From Chloroflexota bacterium (GTDB taxonomy: Bacteria > Chloroflexota > Anaerolineae > Caldilineales > Caldilineaceae), in the NCBI GenBank assembly GCA_003577005.1, contig QEUW01000218.1:1-12595 (forward strand): 12,595 nucleotides of DNA. Reading direction: 5' to 3'. Position numbers and translations under genes: made by a program. This document shows, piece by piece, positions 1 through 7,295 of this stretch; within the stretch, counting starts at the first letter, position 1, and every line of letters begins with the position of its first letter. The notes below the pieces were generated by a model, which worked only from the letters and a program-made list of their open reading frames with translations, made no database searches and was not told where the DNA came from.

Positions 1-73
<73 letters not shown>

Positions 74-88
74 CTTTTACACCTGTAG

Positions 89-123
89 CGCCTTCGTCTG
101 ATACAACAGACGGGGGCGTTTTT
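89..123 (+). terminator. Intrinsic terminator of the tRNA-Arg gene
   Basis: A 12-bp stem (89-100 with 107-118, two G-U pairs, otherwise perfect) closes a 6-base loop ATACAA and is followed at once by five T residues (119-123). It begins 16 bases after the tRNA ends, so the tRNA is probably the last or only gene of its transcript. The reverse orientation has no T tract, so it should not stop the minus-strand operon that approaches from the other side. Confidence 0.88.
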
Positions 124-244
124 GCGTGTTGCACCAAATTACGTTGGCCTAAGCATACGAAGACTTCGTACTGTACTACCAATCCCGCAAACTATGGCGG
201 AGGCAAGTTGCGCATCGGATTCACCACAGTCTACCTGGCGAATC
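124..244. other. Intergenic gap with a 15-base palindrome
   Basis: This gap lies between the tRNA terminator and the stop codon of the minus-strand glycosyltransferase. It holds the exact palindrome TACGAAGACTTCGTA at 156-170 (7-base arms around one A). In RNA this would be a short stem with a small loop. No T run follows it on either strand, so it is not a convincing terminator for the minus operon. I see no gene here. Confidence 0.4.
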
Positions 245-1432
245 CTAACCGGGGGCGCCGGCCCTTTGCACCACCTCCCGATAGAGGGCTGCGGTCGTTG
301 CGGCGCAACGCTCCCAGCAGAACTTGCGGGCCTGGCGCAACCCACGTTCGGACAGGCTTTCCCGTACACCCGGTGTGGCGATGATCTGCACAATGGCCGC
401 GACCCAGGCGTCTACATCAGTCGGTGACGCCAACAGTGCGGCGTCGCCGGCCACTTCGGGCAGGCTGCTGGCATTGCTGCACACCACCGGCGCACCACAC
501 GCCATCGCCTCCAAGACGGGAAAGCCAAATCCTTCATACAGGCTGGGTTGGAGCACACAAGCCGCCCCTGCGTAGAGCGCCGGCAGGTCGGCGTTGGGGA
601 CATAGCCGGCAAAAGTGACGTCGCCGGTGAGATCGAGCTCGTCCACGAGTTGTCGCACCGGTGCAAAGAGCCACCCTTCTCCGCCCACAACCAGCAAGCG
701 GTGCGGATAGCCCAACGCCTTGAGCCGGGCCAATGCACGCAGGGCCAGGGCATGATTCTTGCGCGGCTCCAGCGTGCCAACCATCAGGAGATAGGGACGA
801 TACGGCTCGTGGGCAGCGCCGGAGCGATAGTGCTGGCGCACACGGGCAATCTCGGCGGGGTCCGGTGGCGCAAACATAGGATCGATCCCCTGGTAGATCA
901 CCTGGATCTTCTCGGCCGGCGTCCGGTAGTGTTCTACCAGGTCGCGCTTGGTTTGCTCGCTCACCGCGATGATAGCGTCTGCCGCTGCCACAAAGCGCGG
1001 CAACGCCACCCGCAAGAAGAGCCGGTTGCGCCGCGTGTGATGCGCCGGATAGTGCTCAAAGATCAGGTCATGCACAGTAAGCACCGCCGGGCGGCGCAAC
1101 CGGGGTAACAGATGCTCGGTTGCATGATAGAGCTGGCCGGGCGGCAGGTGGCGCTCGTAGTGCGGCCAGCGCAACAATTGGGTGGCTAATGCGCTCAGCC
1201 GCCAGGCCAACTGGCCCATCTTGACTGTATAGGCCGGGGCGCTTCGTAGCGAATCAGGTATCTGGTGCCCGCTGTGGGCGTTGAAAAAGAGCGCGACCTT
1301 GACGTGCGCTGGCTCATGCGCCAGCAAATGCGCCACCAGCCGTTCGCTGTAGCGGCTCAGCCCTGCACGCTGGTGTACGGCTGGCCCCACATCGACCGTG
1401 ACAGCAATCGGCGCCTGGACGCTTACCGGCAT
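245..1432 (-). CDS. GT4-family glycosyltransferase
   Basis: A 395-residue GT-B glycosyltransferase of the GT4 family (glycogen synthase/mannosyltransferase type), expected to move a sugar from a nucleotide-sugar donor to a lipid-linked or polysaccharide acceptor on the cytoplasmic face of the membrane. The N-terminal acceptor half has the glycine-rich stretch QRAGLSRYSERL (21-32) and TVHDLIFEHYP (119-129). The C-terminal donor half has LMVGTLEPRKNHALALRAL (216-234) and the EX7E signature EGFGFPVLE (300-308), followed by MACGAPVVCSNASSLPEV. The length is typical and the gene looks intact. It is the last gene of the dinG operon. Its ATG shares one base with the stop of the ResB-like gene (TGATG), and GAGGAGG lies about 10 bases upstream, so translational coupling is likely. 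Donor and acceptor cannot be read from the sequence. Confidence 0.93.
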   Translation of the reverse strand: MPVSVQAPIAVTVDVGPAVHQRAGLSRYSERLVAHLLAHEPAHVKVALFFNAHSGHQIPDSLRSAPAYTVKMGQLAWRLSALATQLLRWPHYERHLPPGQLYHATEHLLPRLRRPAVLTVHDLIFEHYPAHHTRRNRLFLRVALPRFVAAADAIIAVSEQTKRDLVEHYRTPAEKIQVIYQGIDPMFAPPDPAEIARVRQHYRSGAAHEPYRPYLLMVGTLEPRKNHALALRALARLKALGYPHRLLVVGGEGWLFAPVRQLVDELDLTGDVTFAGYVPNADLPALYAGAACVLQPSLYEGFGFPVLEAMACGAPVVCSNASSLPEVAGDAALLASPTDVDAWVAAIVQIIATPGVRESLSERGLRQARKFCWERCAATTAALYREVVQRAGAPG

Positions 1433-2862
1433 CAGGGCGTCGCCTCCTCGTTCTCAACCATGTAGGCAGCGAGCACGGCCAGCGCTGCCGAATTATCGCT
1501 CTGGGCCACAACCACTGATCGTTGCGCCGGCCACGGCGCGACCTGAATCAACAAAAAAGCGGGTCGAAACCAAAAACTCAGCGCACCCAGCAGAACAAGC
1601 ACCAACGCCAGCCACAGCAGCCAAAGGCCGGGCATATATCGAAAATCCACCGCCAGACCAGGTAATTGCGCAAACTCCAATTCCAGACCTGTATCATTCA
1701 ATGGGATCTTCTCCACTGGCTCTGCCCCGATGGCCATGCGCCGGGCCGGCTGCGAACTATCCCCCTGATAAACCTCCAATAGAAAGCCGGCGTCTGCCGC
1801 GACCGCAGCCTCTTCGCCCATGCGTACGATACGCAACCCAATCGCTTCATTGGGCAGAATGAGCGACTCTTCGCTCCCTGGGCTGGGGAAGGTGAGGCCC
1901 AATCCAGCGCTGGTTTCGGATTGACCGGCGCGCGCCAACGCGGGCTCGCCGCTGGCCGTTCTCACGTAGAGCGCCGGGTAGCCTGGTTCAACCCGCACAT
2001 CGATGCCCGAGACACTGCCGGCGGCCGCGGCTGCCGGCAGCACAACGGTTGCTGAACCGGCCTGTACTCTCACTTGCGGCGCTATGCCGGCAGTACCCTG
2101 GGTGACACTATAGTGCAGTGTGATCGCGTGGCTGGATGACCGAAATTCATCGCCCGGTGCGAGGATTGGGGTGCTCAACTCCCAACCGGTGATGACGATG
2201 AGCCAGACAGCAGAGAGTGCCAGCAGCAGCCCTACAAAGAGGACCAGCCGCACAGGGGTCCAACGAAGGTTACGAGCTGCCAGCAACCGTTGCTCCGGTG
2301 CTGGCAAACCCTCTGCAGGCGGATCTTCATTCCGGTCGTCGTCAGGTAAAGATGTTAGCGCCGTGCTATCTACCCGGTCAAATTCAAGTGCGAGCCGGCG
2401 ACGCAAACCATCTGTCACTTCGTTCGGTGGCTGGGGAGCCGCTATGCGGCGACGATAGAGCACTCGGCCGCCAGGCGGCAGATCGAGCGGTTTTCCCGGT
2501 TCACCACCAGGCTGATGGAGCAGCGCCGGCAGCTGCCAGTAGCGCAGAAGCACAGCGATCTGATCGCCCAGATAGATAAACAGGATCAACGTCAACACAG
2601 CCAACAGCACCTGGAGCAAAGGGCTGTGTAACACATTGAAAAACCCCAATGCGCGCAATAACGCACCCAGCGCGCCATAGTCGGCGCTCGTGCCCGCCAA
2701 CCAGCGCGCGGCTGCCGTCGCATCACCGCTGACCTGACCCGGCAGTTGAGGGAGGAGCACAGCGGCAAGCAAGAGCAACAAGAGCGCAATTCCGCTCGCA
2801 ACAACCAGCCAGGAACGCCGCAGGCCACGCCAAAGAGAATCGGTTACTGTCAACCAAGCCAT
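1432..2862 (-). CDS. ResB-like cytochrome c biogenesis domain membrane protein
   Basis: A 476-residue membrane protein with the ResB/Ccs1 architecture. There are two N-terminal helices (about 18-39 and 80-98), a third at about 203-226, a large loop that should face the outside of the membrane (about 227-408), and a last helix at about 411-432. The segment GFFNVLHSPLLQVLL (73-87) matches the ResB hallmark around a conserved histidine, and MPGLWLLWLALVLVLLG (410-426) matches the family's final helix. ResB works with CcsA (ResC) in system II cytochrome c maturation to move haem and deliver it to apocytochromes. The overall sequence is divergent and no ccsA lies beside it, so the exact role is uncertain. 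The start overlaps the end of dinG by 13 bases, with AGAGG about 7 bases upstream. Confidence 0.75.
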   Translation of the reverse strand: MAWLTVTDSLWRGLRRSWLVVASGIALLLLLLAAVLLPQLPGQVSGDATAAARWLAGTSADYGALGALLRALGFFNVLHSPLLQVLLAVLTLILFIYLGDQIAVLLRYWQLPALLHQPGGEPGKPLDLPPGGRVLYRRRIAAPQPPNEVTDGLRRRLALEFDRVDSTALTSLPDDDRNEDPPAEGLPAPEQRLLAARNLRWTPVRLVLFVGLLLALSAVWLIVITGWELSTPILAPGDEFRSSSHAITLHYSVTQGTAGIAPQVRVQAGSATVVLPAAAAAGSVSGIDVRVEPGYPALYVRTASGEPALARAGQSETSAGLGLTFPSPGSEESLILPNEAIGLRIVRMGEEAAVAADAGFLLEVYQGDSSQPARRMAIGAEPVEKIPLNDTGLELEFAQLPGLAVDFRYMPGLWLLWLALVLVLLGALSFWFRPAFLLIQVAPWPAQRSVVVAQSDNSAALAVLAAYMVENEEATP

Positions 2863-5657
2863 GTACGAACCTCTTCACCTAGCTGTGCAAGCGTGCTGCG
2901 CCGCACCGTACAGGGCGGGAGCGCGTCGAGAAACGCACGGCCATAGCTCCGTTGCCAGATGCGGCTGTCGAGCACACCAACAACCCCACGGTCACTGGCG
3001 CGGCGGATCAGGCGGCCAAAACCCTGGCGAAAGCGCAAAACCGCATCGGGCAGCGTGTAGTCGTTAAAGGCATCCTCGAGCCCGGCCGTGCGCGCCGCCA
3101 CGAGCGGGTCATCCGGCACAGCAAAGGGCAGGCGAGCGATAAGCAGACAGGTCAGCTCGTCACCCGGCAGATCGACTCCTTCCCAGAAGCTGCGCGTCCC
3201 CAGCAATACCGCACGGCCGGCGGTGCGATATTCGCGCAGCAGACGGGTGCGGCTGCCCGAACCATGTTGCAACACCGTAATGTTCAATTCATCCAGCGGC
3301 GCCCGGATCGCTTCCGCGGTTGCGCGCAGTTGGGCATGGCTGGTAAAGAGCACCAACGTCCGCCCCTGTGCGGCTGCCGCCGCTGTGATGATCGCCTGCT
3401 CCACCGCCTGCTGGTACTGTGGCTGGTTGGGCGCCGGCACATCGGTTGGCAGCAAGAGCAGAGCGTTCGCCTCATAGTCAAATGGACTTTCTACCGTCAC
3501 GGTCGCCACCTCCCACAACCCCAGCCGCTCGCGCATAAAGTCAAATCCAGTCCCCGTGCGGAGTGTTGCGCTGGTAAAAATGGCGCTCCGGCACCGTTGC
3601 ACCAGCCCCTCAGCAATCACCGTATTGACATGAATGGGGGCGCCAGCCAGGGTAATACTCTCGGTGGAATCACTTAGCTCAACCCATTTGACCAGCCCAT
3701 CCGGCCCATATGGCTCAAAAAGAAGGGTATCGAGCTGGAGCGCCAGCGCGCCCAATTCATCGGCGAGTGTGCGCACCTCCTGGAAGAGCGTGGCGGTTGG
3801 CTCGCTCTGCCACCACTGCGCCTGGTCCAGCAGACCCACCAACCCTTCGACCTGGCTGGCGAACGCACGGAGCATTGTGCTGACCGGCTCCCACGCCACT
3901 TCCAACTCGCTCCACAGCGGCTGGCTGCGCAGGCGGCTATCCAGGGCGAGCCGTTGGGAATAACTTGCTTGCATCCGCGGGCGCTCGATTGTGCCGAGGA
4001 TGGTGCGCAGGGAGGCGCCAAAATTGTTCAACTCACGGCGGACGACCGCGGCGCGTTCAGCCACTCGATTGATAGCCGCGGTGACAACTGAACTCTGGCG
4101 CCGCCACGCCTCGCCGGCCAGCGCCGAGCCCAATGGTTGGGTGGAGGAGAGACGATGGATAAGCGCCTGAAGCCAGCGCCAGTCGACGCGTTGGGTCAGT
4201 TGCTCGGTGGTTACCTCTTCCAGGTGATGCGCCTCATCGACGATGAGATGGTTGTAGGGGGGCAACAGTTGGTAGCCGGCGCCCAGGTCGGTCAACAGCA
4301 GGGCGTGGTTGACGACCAACAGATGCGCCGCTTCAGCCTGGCGCCGCGCATGGAGAAAGAAGTCACCGGTGGGCAGCCCGTGCTCATCATGCCCAATGGC
4401 GCCGCAACGCACCAATGAACAGGTCGAATCGGAGCAGAGCTGGAGCCAGGTTTCGCGCTCGGCCGGCGTTGCCAGCAAGAGCTCGCTTACATCGCCAGTA
4501 GCAGTGACAGTGAGCCAGACCAGAATCTTGGCCAGCAGGCTGACTTCGGACGCTGTAAGGCTGTGGCTGGTGCGCCAGGTATGGAGGCGGCGGGTGCAGA
4601 GATAGTTGGTGCGCCCCTTGAGCAGTGCCGCAAACGGTCTCGGAAGGCCAGCCTCCTCCAACAAGGCCTGTACCTGGGGAATGTCTTTGTGGAGCAACTG
4701 GTCCTGCAAGGCGATGGTATTGGTGGCGATGACAACCCGCTGCTGATTGGCGACGCTCCAGAGCGCGGCGGGCAGCAAGTAGGCAAGCGTCTTCCCTGTC
4801 CCCGTGCCGGCCTCGACCAGCAGATGGTCGCCCTGGTTGAGCGACTGCGCGACCTGGCGCGCCATTCGCCCCTGGCCGGGCCGCTGCTCAAAGGTATCGC
4901 CCATCTGGAGCGCCAGCAGGCCGCCCGCGCCGAGAAAAGCATCCACCTGCTCCGGCGGGACCACCTGCAGAACACCCTCCGCCGGCAATGCGGGCGGGAA
5001 TGCACTTTGTAGTGCTGGCCGCTGTCTGAGTTGGCTCTGCGTCGGCGCCCGGCCGGAGTTGGCAGCCTCCAGTGCTTCCTCAAAGAGCAAACGGAAGGGC
5101 CACTCTGACTCCTGGCTGTTTGCCACGATCAATTCTAGCACCGCACGCGGTAGCTCGCGGAGCCGGTTGGAGAGCTGGGCAAACAAAAGCGCTGTGGCTT
5201 CGGCATCCGCCGCCGCACGGTGGGCGCCATCGAACGGGATCTCCAACTGGCGGCAGAGTTCGCCCAGGTTGTAGCTCGCCCGCAGCGGCAGCAAGATCGT
5301 CGCCAGTTCAAAGGTGTCCAGCGCCGGACGATGAAAGTGCAGACCGGCGGCCCGCAAGAACCCCAGGTCAAAACTGGCGTTGTGTGCGACGATTGCGGTC
5401 ACGTCGCTGCCGACAAAAGCCAATAGCTCCGGTGCGATCTCGGCCAAGGTGGGCGCAGTAACAACCTCACTGGTACGGATGCCGGTAAGCTGCTGGATGT
5501 GCAGCGGGATGGGTCGCTGCGGGTTGATCAGGGTTGCGAAGCGGTCGCTGATGCGGTCGCCCTGGAAGCGCACCGCCCCGATTTCGATGATGGCGTCGCG
5601 ATTGGCATCCAGGCCGGTTGTTTCCAGGTCCAGAGCAACATAGATACGCTCGGCCAT
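2850..5657 (-). CDS. dinG: DnaQ-like exonuclease / DinG-family helicase fusion
   Basis: A 935-residue protein that joins a DEDDh 3'-5' exonuclease to an XPD/DinG-type superfamily 2 helicase. The exonuclease residues are D10 and E12 (LDLETTGLD), D97 (NASFD), H146 and D151 (HRAAADAEA). The helicase follows with Walker A EAGTGTGKT (282-290), the DEAH box (474-477) and, near the C-terminus, motif VI QGFGRLIRRASDRG. Cysteines at 354, 408, 413 and 418 sit between Walker A and DEAH, where DinG/XPD proteins carry a 4Fe-4S cluster. The likely role is unwinding of damaged or structured DNA (forks, R-loops) with 5'-3' polarity. I place the start at MAERIY (ATG 5655-5657, GAGAG upstream); an in-frame ATG 45 bases further upstream is less likely. 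It leads a three-gene operon. Confidence 0.93.
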   Translation of the reverse strand: MAERIYVALDLETTGLDANRDAIIEIGAVRFQGDRISDRFATLINPQRPIPLHIQQLTGIRTSEVVTAPTLAEIAPELLAFVGSDVTAIVAHNASFDLGFLRAAGLHFHRPALDTFELATILLPLRASYNLGELCRQLEIPFDGAHRAAADAEATALLFAQLSNRLRELPRAVLELIVANSQESEWPFRLLFEEALEAANSGRAPTQSQLRQRPALQSAFPPALPAEGVLQVVPPEQVDAFLGAGGLLALQMGDTFEQRPGQGRMARQVAQSLNQGDHLLVEAGTGTGKTLAYLLPAALWSVANQQRVVIATNTIALQDQLLHKDIPQVQALLEEAGLPRPFAALLKGRTNYLCTRRLHTWRTSHSLTASEVSLLAKILVWLTVTATGDVSELLLATPAERETWLQLCSDSTCSLVRCGAIGHDEHGLPTGDFFLHARRQAEAAHLLVVNHALLLTDLGAGYQLLPPYNHLIVDEAHHLEEVTTEQLTQRVDWRWLQALIHRLSSTQPLGSALAGEAWRRQSSVVTAAINRVAERAAVVRRELNNFGASLRTILGTIERPRMQASYSQRLALDSRLRSQPLWSELEVAWEPVSTMLRAFASQVEGLVGLLDQAQWWQSEPTATLFQEVRTLADELGALALQLDTLLFEPYGPDGLVKWVELSDSTESITLAGAPIHVNTVIAEGLVQRCRSAIFTSATLRTGTGFDFMRERLGLWEVATVTVESPFDYEANALLLLPTDVPAPNQPQYQQAVEQAIITAAAAAQGRTLVLFTSHAQLRATAEAIRAPLDELNITVLQHGSGSRTRLLREYRTAGRAVLLGTRSFWEGVDLPGDELTCLLIARLPFAVPDDPLVAARTAGLEDAFNDYTLPDAVLRFRQGFGRLIRRASDRGVVGVLDSRIWQRSYGRAFLDALPPCTVRRSTLAQLGEEVRTWLG

Positions 5658-5762
5658 GTAAGGACTCTCGATTCTTGTCTGGATCGCTACCGCCCAAGCC
5701 ACGACGGCAGCTTGGCGATGCCTCGTCTTTTAGAGGATACGCAGTTAGCTCTGCTATCCAAA

Positions 5763-5852
5763 GGTGCAACGCGCGGGCACACAGCGGTGCGATGCACTTG
5801 AAAAGTGCGTTGCACCTGAGACGTGCATCGCACCTACCGGTGCAACGCACGT
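5763..5852. repeat. Tandem GTGCNNNGCAC palindromic hairpins
   Basis: Five 12-base elements alternate in type and direction. They are GGTGCAACGCGC (5763-5774), GGTGCGATGCAC (5786-5797), GTGCGTTGCACC (5805-5816), GTGCATCGCACC (5823-5834) and GGTGCAACGCAC (5839-5850). Elements 2 and 3 form a 14-bp hairpin with loop GAA (5786-5816). Elements 4 and 5 form a 14-bp hairpin with loop TACC (5821-5852), four bases further on. Hairpin 1 is fully paired, with G-U wobbles, only in plus-strand RNA; hairpin 2 only in minus-strand RNA. If the predicted promoter is right, both lie in the dinG leader. They resemble REP-type intergenic palindromes. Confidence 0.8.
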
Positions 5853-5917
5853 ATGCACCCTGGCCCGGTCATGGGCTGCCGGACAAATGTCAACAGAATA
5901 TAGTCTTTGTCAGGGGC

Positions 5918-5946
5918 ATTATACCGCAGCAGCGCTCTGAACTGAA
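5918..5946 (-). promoter_or_regulatory. Predicted sigma-70-type promoter for the dinG operon
   Basis: Read on the minus strand, a perfect -10 box TATAAT (5923-5918) lies 17 bases from TTCAGT (5946-5941), a weak -35 that matches three of six consensus bases. Transcription would start near 5911 and give a leader of roughly 255 bases before dinG. A weak -35 is common at regulated promoters, and a near-perfect palindrome sits over it. Confidence 0.55.
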
Positions 5947-5951
5947 GTTCA
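5938..5951. promoter_or_regulatory. LexA-type SOS operator (GAAC-N4-GTTC)
   Basis: TGAACTGAAGTTCA has perfect 6-base arms around a 2-base centre. Its core, GAAC-TGAA-GTTC, matches the GAAC-N4-GTTC core of the LexA box known from Bacillus and other Gram-positive bacteria. It covers the predicted -35 of the minus-strand promoter and ends 14 bases from the TATAAT box. A bound repressor there would block RNA polymerase. dinG is a classic SOS gene in E. coli, which fits. That LexA binds here is an inference. Confidence 0.6.
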
Positions 5952-6040
5952 GGCTGGCAGTGAAAGTTCGCTAGAGAATGCCACTCAGGGCAACGTGGAT
6001 AACTACGGGGTGAGGCTATGAAAAATTGGTGTTTATCCGT

Positions 6041-6184
6041 GCAACTCTGTGTTCGGTAGCGCCACAATTAACCGTGGAGTGCGTCGCACGGGCCATCAGA
6101 TCTCCTGTATGATTAGCCATTTTGTGGCCCGTGCGACGCACTCCACTGCCCGACCGCGGTCAGGTGTTGCGCTACTCTGTGTTC
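6041..6184. repeat. 22-bp inverted repeat between short direct repeats
   Basis: Bases 6074-6095 and 6125-6146 are exact reverse complements (22 bp), separated by 29 bases. Each arm contains the palindrome GTGCGTCGCAC or its complement, the same GTGCNNNGCAC motif as in the cluster at 5763-5852. Outside it, gtagcgc (6056-6062) and gcgctac (6169-6175) form a second, 7-base inverted pair. The whole is bracketed by direct repeats of 14 bases with one mismatch (6041-6054 and 6171-6184, shared core ACTCTGTGTTC). No coding capacity is visible. It could be a small non-autonomous mobile element, a REP-like unit or a regulatory cruciform. No T tract supports a terminator. Confidence 0.7.
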
Positions 6185-6226
6185 AAAAATAATGCACAAA
6201 ACCGAGTTTTGCGGCACAATATCGTC

Positions 6227-7261
6227 ATGCGTGTTTCGGTGATTGTAACCGTCTACAACGAAGCAACCACGATCGAGCGCCTCCTCGCTTCGCTGGCAAG
6301 CCAGACCCGGCGACCTGACGAGATCATTATCTGCGATGGTGGCAGCAGCGATGAGACTGTCGCAGCCATCAATCGCTATGCGAAGGAAAATCCGGGGGCG
6401 CTGCCCAACCTTCGCATCCTGGTTGAGCCTGGGGCAAATATCAGCCGAGGGCGCAACCTGGCGATCGCCGCGGCCGCGGGCCCGCTTATCGCCGCCACCG
6501 ATGCCGGTGTCTGGCTGGAGCCCGCCTGGCTGGAAGCGATCACGGCACCGTGGGAGATAGAGGGTGCGACACCTCCGCTGGCCGTGGCCGGCTTCTTTAC
6601 GCCCGATGTGGATGGTCTCTTCACCACGGCCATGGCAGCGACTGTGTTGCCGTTGGTGGACGAGATCGACCCCCAGCGTTTCTTGCCCAGCAGCCGCTCG
6701 GTGGCCTTTACCAAGACGGCGTGGGCGCACGCTGGCGGTTATCCTGAATGGCTTGACTACTGCGAAGACCTGCTCTTTGACTTTGCCATCAACGACCAGC
6801 GACCAGAGCAACCAACGGCGTTTGTGTGGGCGCCCGAAGCCGTCGCCCACTTTCGCCCGCGCCAGAGCCTGTGTTCGTTTTGGACGCAGTACTATCGCTA
6901 TGCGCGCGGCGATGGCAAGGCTGATCTGTGGCGTAAACGCCATGCCATCCGCTATGTTACCTATTTTGTAGCGCTGCCGGCCCTGGTGGGCCATACACTC
7001 TTTGGCGGGGTTTGGCGTTGGTTGGGGTGGGCCGGGCTACTTGTGGGGGTCGTCCTCTATTGTTGGCGGCCCTGGCAACGGCTGGCGAAACTGGGCACCC
7101 ATTTGAGTTCGACCCAGCGGCTGGCCGCAGCGCTGCTCGTGCCGTTGCTCCGCGCCGTCGGCGATCTTGCCAAGATGAGCGGCTATCCGGCCGGCCTCTG
7201 GTGGCGCTGGCAGAACCGGGGGCGACCGGAGCTTGACTGGCGCGGTAGGGGTAAGAGTTGA
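6227..7261 (+). CDS. GT2-family glycosyltransferase with C-terminal membrane helices
   Basis: A 344-residue enzyme with a GT-A catalytic domain of family 2. It has VSVIVTVYNEATTIERLL (3-20), the nucleotide-binding CDGGSSDET (36-44), SRGRNLAI (73-80), TDAG (91-94) at the usual DXD position, and the likely catalytic acids in DYCEDLLFDF (177-186). Two hydrophobic segments (about 243-260 and 265-281) suggest that the C-terminus anchors it in the cytoplasmic membrane. It probably adds a sugar to a lipid-linked glycan or polysaccharide; donor and acceptor are unknown. I chose MRVSVIV as the start because the 35 codons upstream in this frame run into the inverted repeat and do not resemble the family. 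No clear ribosome binding site precedes it. It is the first gene of a plus-strand operon, and the next gene begins 34 bases after its stop. Confidence 0.9.
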   Translation: MRVSVIVTVYNEATTIERLLASLASQTRRPDEIIICDGGSSDETVAAINRYAKENPGALPNLRILVEPGANISRGRNLAIAAAAGPLIAATDAGVWLEPAWLEAITAPWEIEGATPPLAVAGFFTPDVDGLFTTAMAATVLPLVDEIDPQRFLPSSRSVAFTKTAWAHAGGYPEWLDYCEDLLFDFAINDQRPEQPTAFVWAPEAVAHFRPRQSLCSFWTQYYRYARGDGKADLWRKRHAIRYVTYFVALPALVGHTLFGGVWRWLGWAGLLVGVVLYCWRPWQRLAKLGTHLSSTQRLAAALLVPLLRAVGDLAKMSGYPAGLWWRWQNRGRPELDWRGRGKS

Positions 7262-7295
7262 GACACGGGAACTTGCTTGGGGAAGTGAGCGTTGA

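Larger units (their letters stand above)
5658..6226. other. Divergent intergenic control region (569 bases)
   Basis: No convincing gene lies here. A 77-codon open frame on the minus strand (5834-6067) has no domain signal and runs through the operator and -10. The region separates the minus-strand dinG operon from the plus-strand glycosyltransferase operon and is filled with structure. It holds a cluster of GTGCNNNGCAC hairpins (5763-5852), a likely minus-strand promoter with operator (5918-5951), and a large inverted repeat between two short direct repeats (6041-6184). A promoter for the plus-strand operon must also be here, but I see no good match to the -35/-10 consensus. Confidence 0.7.

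Noticed and set aside
156..170. Terminator for the minus-strand operon
   Set aside because: The palindrome has no following T tract on either strand.
2952..3677. 241-codon plus-strand open frame opposite dinG
   Set aside because: Lies wholly within conserved helicase motifs of dinG and shows no family signal of its own.
5763..5852. CRISPR-like array
   Set aside because: Units are 12 bases, alternate in direction and are separated by 4-11 bases; they form hairpins, not repeat-spacer units.
5888..5893. Perfect minus-strand TTGACA
   Set aside because: No acceptable -10 lies 16-18 bases downstream on that strand.
5834..6067. 77-codon minus-strand open frame in the divergent region
   Set aside because: It covers the operator and -10 box and runs into the repeat cluster. 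It has no domain signal and no ribosome binding site.
6167..6195. TTGCGC with TAATGC 17 bases later as a promoter for the plus-strand operon
   Set aside because: Only three and two of six bases match the consensus; too weak to annotate.
6113..6994. 293-codon minus-strand open frame opposite the first GT2 gene
   Set aside because: Its composition is that of a reverse-complement shadow (many R, G, Q, H), it has no recognisable motif, and it would start inside a well-supported gene.
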